Source: Ponticaulis sp.
GTDB taxonomy: Bacteria > Pseudomonadota > Alphaproteobacteria > Caulobacterales > Hyphomonadaceae
Assembly: GCA_002692725.1 (NCBI GenBank)
Contig: NZLU01000067.1
Location: 62,001-126,000 of the forward strand
Direction of reading: 5' to 3'
DNA: 64,000 nt
In this document: piece after piece, positions 49,392 through 57,827 of the stretch
Position numbering within the stretch: the stretch's first letter is position 1
Layout: every line of letters starts with the position of its first letter
Notes under the pieces: generated by a model
The model's database searches: none
What the model was told of the DNA's origin: nothing
Seen by the model: the letters and a program-made list of their open reading frames with translations, nothing else
Position numbers and translations under genes: made by a program

Positions 49392-50489
49392 GTGTCTGAG
49401 ACGAATTTGCGATCTCTGCGTCAGATTCTGAAAAGCGACATCTTGATCATCCTGCTGATCATGGTCGGCTATCTTATCCTTCAACTCGGCCTGATTTTCT
49501 ATTTTGCGGATGACTACAGTCAAGCGTGCCGCTGGGATTGCGGCTGGTACGGCAATGTCATCAAAGACGGTTATGACGTTGCGCCAGGCGAACGCGGGAA
49601 TGGTGGTGTCGCGAACTGGGCCTTTTTCCCGCTCAATCCACTCATAGGCGGACTGGTCTCCGGGGTGACCGGCCTTGAGGCCCAACCGGCCCTGCAAATC
49701 GGCTCTGAACTTGCCAATCTGGCGGCAATCTTTGCCCTCTTTATTCTGTTCAGGACGCTCGATCCGAACTTTGATCGGCTGGCTTTTGCGCTGGTGATCA
49801 TCGCCAATCCTTATTCGATCTACACGTCCGCAGGATATTCAGAGCCGATCTTTATAACGATGATGGCGGCTTCATTATATTTCGCGCGCTCCGGCAATGT
49901 CGTGCTTCAGAACCTGTTTGCCGCCGTTTCGGGTACCAGTCGCGTGACGGGCATTATTGTGGCAGGCGCAAACGTCATTCAGGCCGCAGCCAGCCGCGGC
50001 ATCAAGACCGTGCTCTCGCCCCACTACATTTTCTGGTTTCTGATATCCGGGCTGGGCCTCGCGGCATTTATTCTCTTTCTCTATTTCCATACCGGCGATG
50101 GGCTTGCCTTCAGACATGTGCAGGTCGCCTGGAGCCGAACGCCTGACAAACTCCTGAGGGTTCTGTCAGGCTTTATGGATTATCCGCCCACTGATTATCG
50201 GTTCTGGGGGTCACTTGGCGTGATCGCGTCAATATCGGTATTGCCCGGCATTCTCATCTGGAAAAAGCACTACGATCTTGCAGTCATTCACGTCATCAGC
50301 GTTGTCCTGCCTGCCATGACGAACTTCATCTCACTCCCGCGATATATGATGTGGCAGGTCAGCACCTTCTTCATCCTCTATCTGCTCATGAAAAATCGCT
50401 TCACCTGGCCAGTGCTGATTGGACTGATGCTCGTTCTCAAATTCCTGGTCTTCAGAAGCTGGTTTGCCGGGGACAATTGGGTGATATGA
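49392..50489 (+). CDS. GT-C-like polytopic membrane protein (PIG-V-like)
   Basis: A 365-residue protein with about nine membrane helices. The first extracytoplasmic loop has CRWDCGWYGNVIKDGYD followed by NWAFFPLNPLIGG, matching the W-D-x-x-W-Y signature of PIG-V-like mannosyltransferases of the GT-C class, which use lipid-linked sugars. The start is GTG 49392, with AGGAG about ten bases upstream. The next gene overlaps its stop (ATGA), so a two-gene operon is likely. No donor-sugar genes are near. Confidence 0.72.
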   Translation: MSETNLRSLRQILKSDILIILLIMVGYLILQLGLIFYFADDYSQACRWDCGWYGNVIKDGYDVAPGERGNGGVANWAFFPLNPLIGGLVSGVTGLEAQPALQIGSELANLAAIFALFILFRTLDPNFDRLAFALVIIANPYSIYTSAGYSEPIFITMMAASLYFARSGNVVLQNLFAAVSGTSRVTGIIVAGANVIQAAASRGIKTVLSPHYIFWFLISGLGLAAFILFLYFHTGDGLAFRHVQVAWSRTPDKLLRVLSGFMDYPPTDYRFWGSLGVIASISVLPGILIWKKHYDLAVIHVISVVLPAMTNFISLPRYMMWQVSTFFILYLLMKNRFTWPVLIGLMLVLKFLVFRSWFAGDNWVI

Positions 50490-51094
50490 AAACGGTTTAT
50501 CTGATTGGATCCGGCCTGCTCGGACTGTTTTATTTCGCCGTCTTCTGGTTGATGTTTCATCCGAACGTCTCAGAAGATTACCGCGCCTATTATATCGATC
50601 GCACCTCGAACAAAAATCTGAGACACCTTGCCGAAGACAAGGCGTTTTTTGGCCAGCATCAGTCCGATACGATCACTGGCAAGAATTTGTCGCGCGCAGT
50701 CTCATTCGGTTGGCACACAGCCCAGGATTGGGGGCTTTGGTCTGATGGCAAGGAGTCGAGAATGCGCCTCTATTGCGATTGGCTCCAGGGCGCTGAGACG
50801 CTCGACCTGAAAATCAGGCATGTGAATACCGCCAGAGTGGATATCAGTCTTCGTAGCGGCGCCCTGCTCTTCTCAGATGACGTCGACCGACGCGAGCGTG
50901 TCATCACGCTGGACGCGCCAGAAATTTCAGACTGTACAGGTGAAAGCATCGATCTGGTGTTTCGGACCACTCCGTTTCGTCCGATTGACCTTGGAAGAAA
51001 TCAGGATGTGCGTGAACTTGGGGTTGGACTGCTGGGCATCACGCGCAGTCTTCCCGACAGCCCTGCCGAAGATGAAGATGCCGCGCAAGACTGA
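50486..51094 (+). CDS. Single-pass membrane protein coupled to the GT-C-like gene
   Basis: A 202-residue protein with an N-terminal membrane anchor (VYLIGSGLLGLFYFAVFWLM) and a beta-rich extracytoplasmic domain: AVSFGWHTAQDWGLWSDGKE, LDLKIRHVNTARVDISLRSG. This alternation resembles carbohydrate-binding beta-sandwich modules, often seen beside GT-C enzymes. Its start overlaps the previous stop by four bases. No family is recognised; a role in recognising or presenting the acceptor glycan is inference. Confidence 0.62.
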   Translation: MKTVYLIGSGLLGLFYFAVFWLMFHPNVSEDYRAYYIDRTSNKNLRHLAEDKAFFGQHQSDTITGKNLSRAVSFGWHTAQDWGLWSDGKESRMRLYCDWLQGAETLDLKIRHVNTARVDISLRSGALLFSDDVDRRERVITLDAPEISDCTGESIDLVFRTTPFRPIDLGRNQDVRELGVGLLGITRSLPDSPAEDEDAAQD

Positions 51095-51260
51095 CCCCCT
51101 GCCCGGCGTTTGATGTCTCGAAACATCGGATACCCGGTTGGAAAACAAGGCCATGTCGGCAGCTTACATTGGGTCGGCGTATCAAATCGTCGCCGGTAAA
51201 ATCTCGCCATCCTTACGAATCCTGCCATGATTTTGGCAATCCATCTGATACAGTCTCACT

Positions 51261-51869
51261 ATGTCCAAATCTCTCATCGGCCCGGAACTTCAGCGGGTTA
51301 TCGACCTCATCGGAAAACTCCCCGGCCTCGGCCCGCGTTCGGCGCGCCGGGTGGCGCTCCATTTGCTAAAGCGGCCTGATACGTTGCTGGCGCCGCTCGC
51401 CGTTGCGCTGGCAGAGGCCGCTGAGGCCATCACCAAATGCTCAGTGTGCGGAACGTTTGATACAACCGACCCCTGCACTGTGTGCGCTGCGCCGAACCGT
51501 GACCTCTCAACCATCTGCGTGGTGCAGGATGTACCTGACCTCTGGGCGCTTGAACGGGCAGGCTCTTTTCGTGGGCGATATCATATTCTGGGCGGTGTGT
51601 TATCGGCTCTGGATGGTGTCGACCCCGAGCACCTCAATATCGACACACTGATCCGGCGCGCGGCTGAACCTGACGTCAAAGAAATCATCATCGCGCTGTC
51701 GGCCACAGTCGATGGTCAGACCACGGCGCATTATCTGTCAGACCGGCTGGAACATCTGCCTGTCACTGTGACCCGGCTTGCCCAGGGCGTACCCATGGGC
51801 GGCGAGCTCGATCACCTCGATGAAGGCACCCTCACGGCAGCACTCATGTCACGGCGGGGTTTGGAATAG
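51261..51869 (+). CDS. recR: Recombination protein RecR
   Basis: A 202-residue RecR. The N-terminal helix-hairpin-helix is [20 protein letters not shown]; the zinc finger is [16 protein letters not shown]; the Toprim region contains [19 protein letters not shown] and [15 protein letters not shown]; a Walker B-like segment follows. With RecF and RecO it loads RecA at gaps. In the usual order dnaX-ybaB-recR; here 3.4 kb is inserted. ATG 51261 is the family start. Confidence 0.95.
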   Translation: MSKSLIGPELQRVIDLIGKLPGLGPRSARRVALHLLKRPDTLLAPLAVALAEAAEAITKCSVCGTFDTTDPCTVCAAPNRDLSTICVVQDVPDLWALERAGSFRGRYHILGGVLSALDGVDPEHLNIDTLIRRAAEPDVKEIIIALSATVDGQTTAHYLSDRLEHLPVTVTRLAQGVPMGGELDHLDEGTLTAALMSRRGLE

Positions 51870-51902
51870 CGCAGAAGCCCTTATGTCTCAGAGGAAGAAG
51901 TA

Positions 51903-52664
51903 TTAATCCGTCTTCAGCACAAATCGGCGGTTCTGAGGTTGAACAGGCCGATAGGAATGCGGGAACAGCGTTTCGAATACGGCGAACTGGTCCGCCGATG
52001 CCGAGAGCGGCTTTTCAAACACTGTCCAGGCCACGATCTCCGAACAGGGCGGTGTCGTCAGCGAGCCCTCATAGCGATAGGCGCTCCAATCCCCCGGCAG
52101 AAAGTCATTCAGATTGACCTTCATGATCGGACTGAGCGAGCCCGGCGCACCGGGCATGACGTTAATCAGATCATCGAGCAATGGATTATGCTCACCTTGC
52201 GCAAACATGACACCAATCACTGCAAGACGGCCATCAGCCGACTGGTGAACCAGATGCACTTCGAGCGGGAAGCGCCGACCGTGAAACGTGTGTTCAGAGC
52301 CAGAATGAAAATGAAACTGAAGGAAGTGATATGGCACGTCATCAATGACGATTTTGCCCGCATCGGAAAGATCCACCTGAAAGGTATGGCCGTTATTGGT
52401 GACTGATGTCACATCAGCCTCTTTCCAATAGACCGCTGGCGCGTGAACGGCCGCTGGGATAGCCTGTCCGTTCAGGTCGATCGGAGACTGCTCACTGCCC
52501 GCACAACTTGAGTAAGACGCCTCAAGTTCGGCCCATCGACTTGGCCCATGATCGCCGTCATAGCTCCAGTGTGCGTGGCTTGTTTCTGCCGAGACCGGGC
52601 CCGCGCACGCCATCATCGCAGCGGCGCAGATCAGTTTTTTCGCTCCAGATGTCATGGGAACCAA
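51903..52664 (-). CDS. Alpha-class carbonic anhydrase, periplasmic
   Basis: A 253-residue exported alpha carbonic anhydrase, which interconverts CO2 and bicarbonate. The signal peptide ends near PVSA (about residue 26). Motifs are HWSYDG, SEQSPIDLNG, the zinc ligands in HFLQFHFHSGSEH, EVHLVHQSADG and GSLTTPPCSEIV. Two cysteines (SSCAGSE and PPCSE) match the family disulfide. Periplasmic location makes a role in CO2 or pH handling near the antiporters plausible but unproven. Confidence 0.93.
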   Translation of the reverse strand: MVPMTSGAKKLICAAAMMACAGPVSAETSHAHWSYDGDHGPSRWAELEASYSSCAGSEQSPIDLNGQAIPAAVHAPAVYWKEADVTSVTNNGHTFQVDLSDAGKIVIDDVPYHFLQFHFHSGSEHTFHGRRFPLEVHLVHQSADGRLAVIGVMFAQGEHNPLLDDLINVMPGAPGSLSPIMKVNLNDFLPGDWSAYRYEGSLTTPPCSEIVAWTVFEKPLSASADQFAVFETLFPHSYRPVQPQNRRFVLKTD

Positions 52665-52873
52665 CCTTCTCTGTGTCGTTCATGTGAGCGTTTCAACATG
52701 CCGTTTCGTTATTAATTTTTGAAAAAATCGATTTGGCAAAATCGTCCGAAACGCCCCGGTTAAGCAGGTACAAATCGTCGCAGATTGGGGGATGTCGCAC
52801 AGAAATTCTCGAAACCGTTTCCGCTCGGCAGTCGTTAATGGGGCACGAAACGTAACGAAGGAAGGAAAGACAG

Positions 52874-53497
52874 ATGATCCGTACATACATTTCCAGCGCT
52901 TCAATTCTTGCATTGATGGCAACGCCTGCCGCTATGGCGCAGGACAAGCCCAGCGAAGACCCCGCAGATATGAAAGCCATCGAAGTCACGGTGATCGAGC
53001 CCGGCGAGAAAACCGTTGAAACAACTTCCAAAGTTGAGAGCACAACCGAAGTCGTGGCTGGCACGAAAGATCAACGCGCTGACGTCGAACAGGAAACCGT
53101 GGTGACACAATCGCCCAAGGTCAAAACCTATAAGATTGGTGAAGACCCTAACGCCGACTTGCCTGAAAGCGATACTGAGATTTTCGACTATGACACTGAC
53201 GATGTGACTGTTCCAACTGAAAACAACTCATCCTATGAAAACGCCAATGTCTGGGATCAGCAGGTAATTGGCGACGATCTACAGGAGATGGCGGAGGAGA
53301 CAAATCGGCCGATTGGCGCCACGTCCACTGAAGAAACCGGCGTCGAAACTGAAACCGCTCTTGGCGGCATCTATTACGAGTCCGAAGCTGATGTGGCCCG
53401 CGATGCCGAGCTGACGCCAGAGCCGGAAATTGAGGTCGAAGGTGAAGGCGATGTGTCAGCCGAAACAGAGAACCCCGCCGAGGCCAACGACCAATAA
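52874..53497 (+). CDS. Secreted acidic, probably disordered protein
   Basis: A 207-residue protein with a signal peptide (MIRTYISSASILALMATPAA; cleavage after AMA). The mature part is highly acidic and threonine-rich, with Glu/Asp/Thr/Val alternation and no cysteines (KVESTTEVVAGTKDQRADVE; TENNSSYENANVWDQQVIGD; EPEIEVEGEGDVSAETENPA). No domain is recognised. A strong terminator follows it closely, so it is a monocistronic unit. Periplasmic or outer-surface location is expected. Confidence 0.62.
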   Translation: MIRTYISSASILALMATPAAMAQDKPSEDPADMKAIEVTVIEPGEKTVETTSKVESTTEVVAGTKDQRADVEQETVVTQSPKVKTYKIGEDPNADLPESDTEIFDYDTDDVTVPTENNSSYENANVWDQQVIGDDLQEMAEETNRPIGATSTEETGVETETALGGIYYESEADVARDAELTPEPEIEVEGEGDVSAETENPAEANDQ

Positions 53498-53520
53498 CAC
53501 GATTTGCGACCTGAACTCAT

Positions 53521-53548
53521 GGAGGGCCATATAGCCCTCCTTTTTTTT
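53521..53548 (+). terminator. Intrinsic terminator
   Basis: GGAGGGC-catata-GCCCTCC followed by eight T, 23 bases after the stop of the acidic secreted protein gene. Textbook structure. Confidence 0.92.
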
Positions 53549-53633
53549 GATTTCTGGCCGCCAGCTGCAGTCAACGCTTGAATTCACGAGCTTCATCGTC
53601 GAGGGTGACTGAAGAATTTCAAAGGGATCGATC

Positions 53634-54080
53634 ATGTTCAGACAGACAGCAATCATCTCGGCGCTTCTCGTTGCCGGCACATTAGGGGCGCAGGCTCAGG
53701 AAATCTCCATTTCCAAAGGGCAATGGACGACCAACACCTCCTTCACAGGCACGATGACTATGGGCGGAAACACTATGCCTGTGCCAGCACAGAACGACAG
53801 CCAGACTCAATGCTTTAAGACGGAAGAAGACACGACCTTTTCACCGGACATGATGGGCCTTGAAGGCTGCAACACAAGCAATGTCGTCAGTGGTAAGAAT
53901 TCCATGTCATTTGATGTTGCCTGCACGCAAGACGGCATGGATATGACTGGCAATATGTCGTTCACCATCGCCGCTGATAAAAACTCACTGGAAGGCACGA
54001 TGAATTTGTCGAGTGACTCAAACGGTATGACGGTTGCTCTGGACGGAACCTTTGATGGTCAGCGCACGGGCGACTGCTGA
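53634..54080 (+). CDS. Secreted DUF3617 family protein
   Basis: A 148-residue exported protein (signal MFRQTAIISALLVAGTLGAQ). The mature part follows DUF3617: KGQWTTNTSFTGTMTMGGNT, four cysteines (QCFKTEEDTTF; LEGCNTSNVV; VACTQDG; GDC) and a MTG-rich region in the centre. Such proteins are small alphaproteobacterial periplasmic proteins of unknown function. It is closely followed by a terminator, so it stands alone. Confidence 0.82.
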   Translation: MFRQTAIISALLVAGTLGAQAQEISISKGQWTTNTSFTGTMTMGGNTMPVPAQNDSQTQCFKTEEDTTFSPDMMGLEGCNTSNVVSGKNSMSFDVACTQDGMDMTGNMSFTIAADKNSLEGTMNLSSDSNGMTVALDGTFDGQRTGDC

Positions 54081-54107
54081 TCTTTGACTCTCAGCCAAAT
54101 CACGTTG

Positions 54108-54132
54108 AAAGGGAGGCGCTGCCTCCCTTTTT
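54108..54132 (+). terminator. Intrinsic terminator
   Basis: AAAGGGAGGC-gct-GCCTCCCTTT plus TT forms a perfect ten-base stem with a T5 tail, 27 bases after the DUF3617 stop codon. Confidence 0.92.
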
Positions 54133-54171
54133 CTGTTTGACTGAAGGCTGCGGAATGCAAATAGCTAGACC

Positions 54172-54900
54172 ATGATCAGTCAGAATGCGCTTGTCCTGTT
54201 TTCCGGTGGCCAGGATTCCACCATCTGCCTCGCCTGGGCTCTGGCGAGGTATAATCGCGTCACCACGATCGGTTTTGACTATCGCCAGCGCCACAGTGTT
54301 GAGCTTGAGTGCCGTCAGAACGTCCTCAACGCCCTGCGCGCCAGCGATTGCGTCGACACGTCCGAACTGGGCGAAGATACGCTGCTCGACCTTGGTATTC
54401 TCGGTCAGATTTCAGAAACGTCTCTCACGCGCAATGCCGAAATTGAGATTTCGGACTCCGGTCTGCCCACCACATTTGTACCCGGGCGCAATCTCATCTT
54501 TCTGACCCTCGCCAGCGCTGTCGGCTGGCGCCAGTCAGCAGATGTGCTGGTCGGCGGCATGTGCGAAACCGATTATTCGGGATATCCCGATTGCCGACGC
54601 GCCACACTCGATGCGCAGGAACAGGCGCTCGCTCTGGGGCTCGACCGCGAAATGGTGATCGAAACCCCGCTCATGCATAAGTCAAAAGCCGACACCTTTG
54701 CCATGGCGCAAAGCCTTGGCGGGCAGGAACTCGTCGATATTGTTGTCGAACACACCCACACCTGCTATCTGGGCGATCGCTCAACGCGGCATGACTGGGG
54801 TTATGGGTGTGGCACCTGTCCTGCATGCAAGCTCAGAGCGACAGGATGGGCGGACTGGCAAAAGGCCGGTTGCCCGGATGAACCCACAGGTCTTGCTTAG
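54172..54900 (+). CDS. queC: 7-cyano-7-deazaguanine (preQ0) synthase QueC
   Basis: A 242-residue QueC, an ATP-dependent enzyme that makes preQ0 from 7-carboxy-7-deazaguanine for queuosine. The PP-loop is [10 protein letters not shown] at 11-20; the [13 protein letters not shown] motif binds the nucleobase; the zinc-binding cysteines are in [20 protein letters not shown] followed by PAC. The following gene is a QueD-like protein, and queE is not in the window. ATG 54172 is immediately after the terminator of the previous gene. Confidence 0.95.
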   Translation: MISQNALVLFSGGQDSTICLAWALARYNRVTTIGFDYRQRHSVELECRQNVLNALRASDCVDTSELGEDTLLDLGILGQISETSLTRNAEIEISDSGLPTTFVPGRNLIFLTLASAVGWRQSADVLVGGMCETDYSGYPDCRRATLDAQEQALALGLDREMVIETPLMHKSKADTFAMAQSLGGQELVDIVVEHTHTCYLGDRSTRHDWGYGCGTCPACKLRATGWADWQKAGCPDEPTGLA

Positions 54901-54921
54901 ACAATAGCGGATTGAACAGAA

Positions 54922-55359
54922 TTGACGTCTGAAACCCTTAACACAGAGCCGAAATCCGGCCTGTCTGCGCCATCTCTTTCCGGGAAGACCTTCGAAGTCT
55001 CCCGTGCGGCTTCCTTCGAAGCTGCGCACCATCTTGCGCCCAAGGACCCAAATCATCCTTATGGCAAACTGCATGGCCATTCATTTCAGGTGGAAATCGG
55101 CGTTTCCGGTGTCGTGCAAGCTGGTGAAGACTGGGTCGCTGACTTCGCCAAACTTGGCGATGTGCTGAAAGGCGTGACCGATGTGCTCGATCACGCCTAT
55201 CTCAACGAAATTGAGGGGCTGGAGCTGCCAACGCTGGAACGCATCTGCGTCTGGATTGCAGACCGCGTGGCTGTTGACCTTCCCCGCCTGACGCGCGTGA
55301 CGGTCTCCCGGCCAAGCCTGTCAGAATCCTGCACCCTCAGACTGGGACCAACTAGTTAA
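54922..55359 (+). CDS. queD: QueD-like 6-carboxy-5,6,7,8-tetrahydropterin synthase homologue without the catalytic cysteine
   Basis: A 145-residue member of the PTPS/QueD family. Zinc ligands are present: His36 (or 37) in SFEAAHHLAP and the pair in LHGHSF (His51, His53), plus VLDHAYLNEIEG and the C-terminal SESCTLRLG. At the position of the QueD catalytic cysteine (E. coli GHKCGRLHGH) the sequence is NHPYGKLHGH, so Tyr47 replaces it. The start codon is TTG 54922; the first 20 residues are Ser/Pro-rich and look unstructured. It follows queC by 21 bases, so it may work in queuosine synthesis, possibly by another mechanism or as a paralogue of different function. Confidence 0.8.
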   Translation: MTSETLNTEPKSGLSAPSLSGKTFEVSRAASFEAAHHLAPKDPNHPYGKLHGHSFQVEIGVSGVVQAGEDWVADFAKLGDVLKGVTDVLDHAYLNEIEGLELPTLERICVWIADRVAVDLPRLTRVTVSRPSLSESCTLRLGPTS

Positions 55360-55840
55360 GCAGGTCCGAGCTGCCCTCTTTAGCAGCTTTTGAAAGCTTG
55401 CCCGAGAATCTCTGGAATGTGCGCATGGCATCGCCCCAGGTCGAGCGGCCTTCAGACCAGCGAATGTCGTTTTCATACCAATCATAATCGATTTCAGCGA
55501 GTGTGCTGCCGTCCATGCTGATCACTTCGCCATGAAGATCCGCACCACCAAGCGAGAAGCTCTGATAGCTCAGACCAATCTGGTCGCTCATCTGCTTCAT
55601 GGTCGGGCGGTTTGGTTTGGCGTCTTCAATCACGACATTAATCGTCTGAACGCCAGCCACATCTTCGAACTTGCGTTCAAGTTGTGAGGTCAGGCGTTCG
55701 GTGAGTTTCTCACCTTCGCGCTCGCCATAATCTTCAGCCAGCTTTTCGCTGAACGCTTCAGAATAGCTGACATTGACGTCGACGGCATTCGCGAGCGGCG
55801 CGAGCAAGAGCGCTGCACTTGCCAGAAGAAATGGTTTCAT
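55352..55840 (-). CDS. Secreted protein of unknown function
   Basis: A 162-residue exported protein (signal MKPFLLASAALLLAPLANA). The mature part starts DVNVSYSEAFSEKLAEDYGE and is helical, then a beta segment (VQTINVVIEDAKPNRPTMKQ) and a C-terminal amphipathic region rich in Asp/Trp (AEIDYDWYENDIRWSEGRST). ATG 55840 has GGAGG at a normal distance. No family recognised; the layout (TINVVIEDAKPNRPT) is shared with small alphaproteobacterial periplasmic proteins, from memory. The stop overlaps that of queD by eight bases on the opposite strand. Confidence 0.6.
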   Translation of the reverse strand: MKPFLLASAALLLAPLANAVDVNVSYSEAFSEKLAEDYGEREGEKLTERLTSQLERKFEDVAGVQTINVVIEDAKPNRPTMKQMSDQIGLSYQSFSLGGADLHGEVISMDGSTLAEIDYDWYENDIRWSEGRSTWGDAMRTFQRFSGKLSKAAKEGSSDLLN

Positions 55841-55979
55841 TGGGGACCTCCTTCTGTCTTCTGTTCCATGAATATGGGCTTTTTCAGCCAAAAATTCCAC
55901 TTACAAAGACGCAAGACTGCAAAAACCGTCATGACTCTATGGGATGTGCGGTGTTTAGTATGTGGGTTGGGGGACAAAC

Positions 55980-56921
55980 ATGCTGAAGGCGATCGCCAGA
56001 CAATCTGCAACGGATCAGCAGGCCAGGACTGGCAAATGGCTCAGTGCAATTGGGCTTGTTCTGTCTCTGGTCTTGGGCGCGATCCTTGCGATTTACGCGG
56101 CGAGCCGGCCGGAAATTGGATTCTATCCCTCCATCGCGCTTTTCCTTGTCGCGCTGATCCTGTGTGTCCTGATCGCACAATATCTGTTTGATCTGGAAGG
56201 CTGGTTTGATCAAAGACGACGAGACCTAACGGCTCAGCACATCTTTCAAACGCTTCGAAAGGGAAACCCTGGCCCGCCTTTTATCCTCTATCTGAGGCCG
56301 TTTCACTCCACGGATCAGATATCCGAGAGCAAAGCTGTCGCGATCAATGTCCGCATGACACCCGGCGGACCAAACTTTCTCGCCGCCACGTCAGATCGCC
56401 TCGAATTCGAAGACGTCATCGAAAACGCCTTGAGCCCAATCGGCCCTATGGTGGCGCTCGGCGAACCGCTCGAGCATTTGGGTGCGGGACGGATCAAAGT
56501 GCCTGATCGGGAATGGAAACTGGCGATCCAGCTCCTGATCGATCATGCCAGGCTGATCATACTCTTGCCATCGCCTCGCCCGGGCACCCAATGGGAAGTC
56601 CTGCGTCTGCTGTCGACGCCCGCCATTGAGAAAACAATCATTATCGATCCCCCCAATCACAAAGGGGCGCGGTCGGAGACCTATGATCCCCAACAGGAAT
56701 GGCAGGGCATTCGGCAAGCTTTTGAAGCCCGTCAATACGATCTGCCGGAAGACTCAGAAACCGGTCAGCTATTCTGGTTTGGTCGGTCGAAATCGCCGCG
56801 ACTACGGACGGATCTGATTTTGGATGGCGACTCTCAACTGAAGAAATTTGCCGCCCAGGTTCTGAACCAGATCTCTGCCAACACCCCGAACATCGCGTCA
56901 GGAAAAGGAGACACGGGATGA
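55980..56921 (+). CDS. Membrane protein with a cytosolic LYLRPF-type domain, first gene of a two-gene operon
   Basis: A 313-residue protein. Two membrane segments near the N terminus (LSAIGLVLSLVLGAILAIYA; IALFLVALILCVLIAQYLFD) precede a large cytosolic domain: PPFILYLRPFHSTDQ, FEDVIENALSPIGPMVALGE, REWKLAIQLLIDHARLIILL, SPRPGTQWEVLRLLS and EKTIIIDPPN. This pattern (L-R-P/S-F-x-x-D ... G-P-x-x-A-x-G-x-P ... A-x-L-I ... G-x-x-W-E) is found in bacterial membrane proteins of unknown role, and its Rossmann-like order recalls TIR-type or nucleoside-hydrolase-type folds. ATG 55980 follows GGGGG. The next gene overlaps its stop (ATGA). Confidence 0.7.
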   Translation: MLKAIARQSATDQQARTGKWLSAIGLVLSLVLGAILAIYAASRPEIGFYPSIALFLVALILCVLIAQYLFDLEGWFDQRRRDLTAQHIFQTLRKGNPGPPFILYLRPFHSTDQISESKAVAINVRMTPGGPNFLAATSDRLEFEDVIENALSPIGPMVALGEPLEHLGAGRIKVPDREWKLAIQLLIDHARLIILLPSPRPGTQWEVLRLLSTPAIEKTIIIDPPNHKGARSETYDPQQEWQGIRQAFEARQYDLPEDSETGQLFWFGRSKSPRLRTDLILDGDSQLKKFAAQVLNQISANTPNIASGKGDTG

Positions 56922-57520
56922 GAAATATTTCCAGTACGGTTTTGTCGCTGCTTGCGATGGTGCTCTCAAGCCTGACGACCTATCTGACCTTTTTCGATGC
57001 GCGCTACACATTGACAGCAACCATCGCAAACATCGACGCTCAAACGAGCCGTGGTTTGTCGACGACTGACGGCCAGCGCATGTTAGACTATCGCATATTC
57101 CTTGAATCTACGCTCATTCTGTCCAATCGCGGCACACGACCAGTCGTGCTGACTGACTATATGCTCATCAAAAGCGAGGATGTGTCGACATGCGAAAGCA
57201 GCGCGGATGGAAAGCCATTGCCCTCTCAAACCAGAGTGATTGAGCCCGGGACTGTCGAGCAAATAGCGCTTTCAATGTATCTTGAAGATGTCGAAGCCGT
57301 ACTTCCGGAAACCGAACTTGCGGAAATTGCGCCTGTAAAGGACCTTTACTGTCTGGGCTGGGTGGTGATTGATCCAAATGGCAAACGCCATACACCTATG
57401 ACGCCTGCGTTTCGCACAGACCTGTCTTTCCGCACGCCAGAAGGCGAAACCTATCCGGAGATGGACGATACAATCACATATGAAGAAGCGCCAAAAACCC
57501 TCGTTTCGAGAGGTTTTTAG
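56918..57520 (+). CDS. Single-pass membrane protein, second gene of the operon
   Basis: A 200-residue protein with an N-terminal membrane helix (TVLSLLAMVLSSLTTYLTFF) and a beta-rich extracytoplasmic domain: ARYTLTATIANIDAQTSRGL, LDYRIFLESTLILSNRGTRP. Cysteines at about 88 and 149 could pair. It starts inside the stop codon of the preceding gene, so the two proteins probably act together. No family recognised. Confidence 0.62.
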   Translation: MRNISSTVLSLLAMVLSSLTTYLTFFDARYTLTATIANIDAQTSRGLSTTDGQRMLDYRIFLESTLILSNRGTRPVVLTDYMLIKSEDVSTCESSADGKPLPSQTRVIEPGTVEQIALSMYLEDVEAVLPETELAEIAPVKDLYCLGWVVIDPNGKRHTPMTPAFRTDLSFRTPEGETYPEMDDTITYEEAPKTLVSRGF

Positions 57521-57726
57521 TCTTTCTTGCGTTTCCGTTCGCGCTCTTCTTCGCTGGTCGTGACCAGATCAACGCTGGTTCCGACAACGGCCCCGGTGAT
57601 TTCGACACCTGCCTCGACCGTCTCAGCGGCGATATCAATGGCGGTTGCCGCGAGGCATCCGGTGAGGACAGGGCTGCCCAGTCCGATCAGGGACAGGGCG
57701 GCGATAACTTTGGCTGGACGTTTCAT
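57517..57726 (-). CDS. Small lipoprotein
   Basis: A 69-residue lipoprotein with signal MKRPAKVIAALSLIGLGSPV and lipobox LTGC (about residues 21-24). The mature part is Ala/Val/Glu-rich and predicted helical, with a highly charged end (SEEERERKRKKD). It resembles small alphaproteobacterial lipoproteins of the pattern GC-x-A-T-A-I-D. It converges with the two-gene operon: its stop overlaps the preceding one by four bases. Confidence 0.75.
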   Translation of the reverse strand: MKRPAKVIAALSLIGLGSPVLTGCLAATAIDIAAETVEAGVEITGAVVGTSVDLVTTSEEERERKRKKD

Positions 57727-57785
57727 TGGCTCTTCCCGATTTTCACGAGCTTAACCATAATCACGCCCGTGACATCAAGGCGGCA

Positions 57786-57819
57786 TGGCAGCTCCCCTTC
57801 GCTTAAAGGCGAGCTGCCA
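57786..57819. terminator. Strong hairpin after the pirin gene
   Basis: TGGCAGCTC (57786-57794) and GAGCTGCCA (57811-57819) form nine perfect pairs, extended by CCTT/AAGG inside. It lies nine bases past the pirin stop on the minus strand, but no T-run follows. A terminator or 3'-end stabiliser is possible. Confidence 0.4.
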
Positions 57820-57827
57820 AGAAAAGA

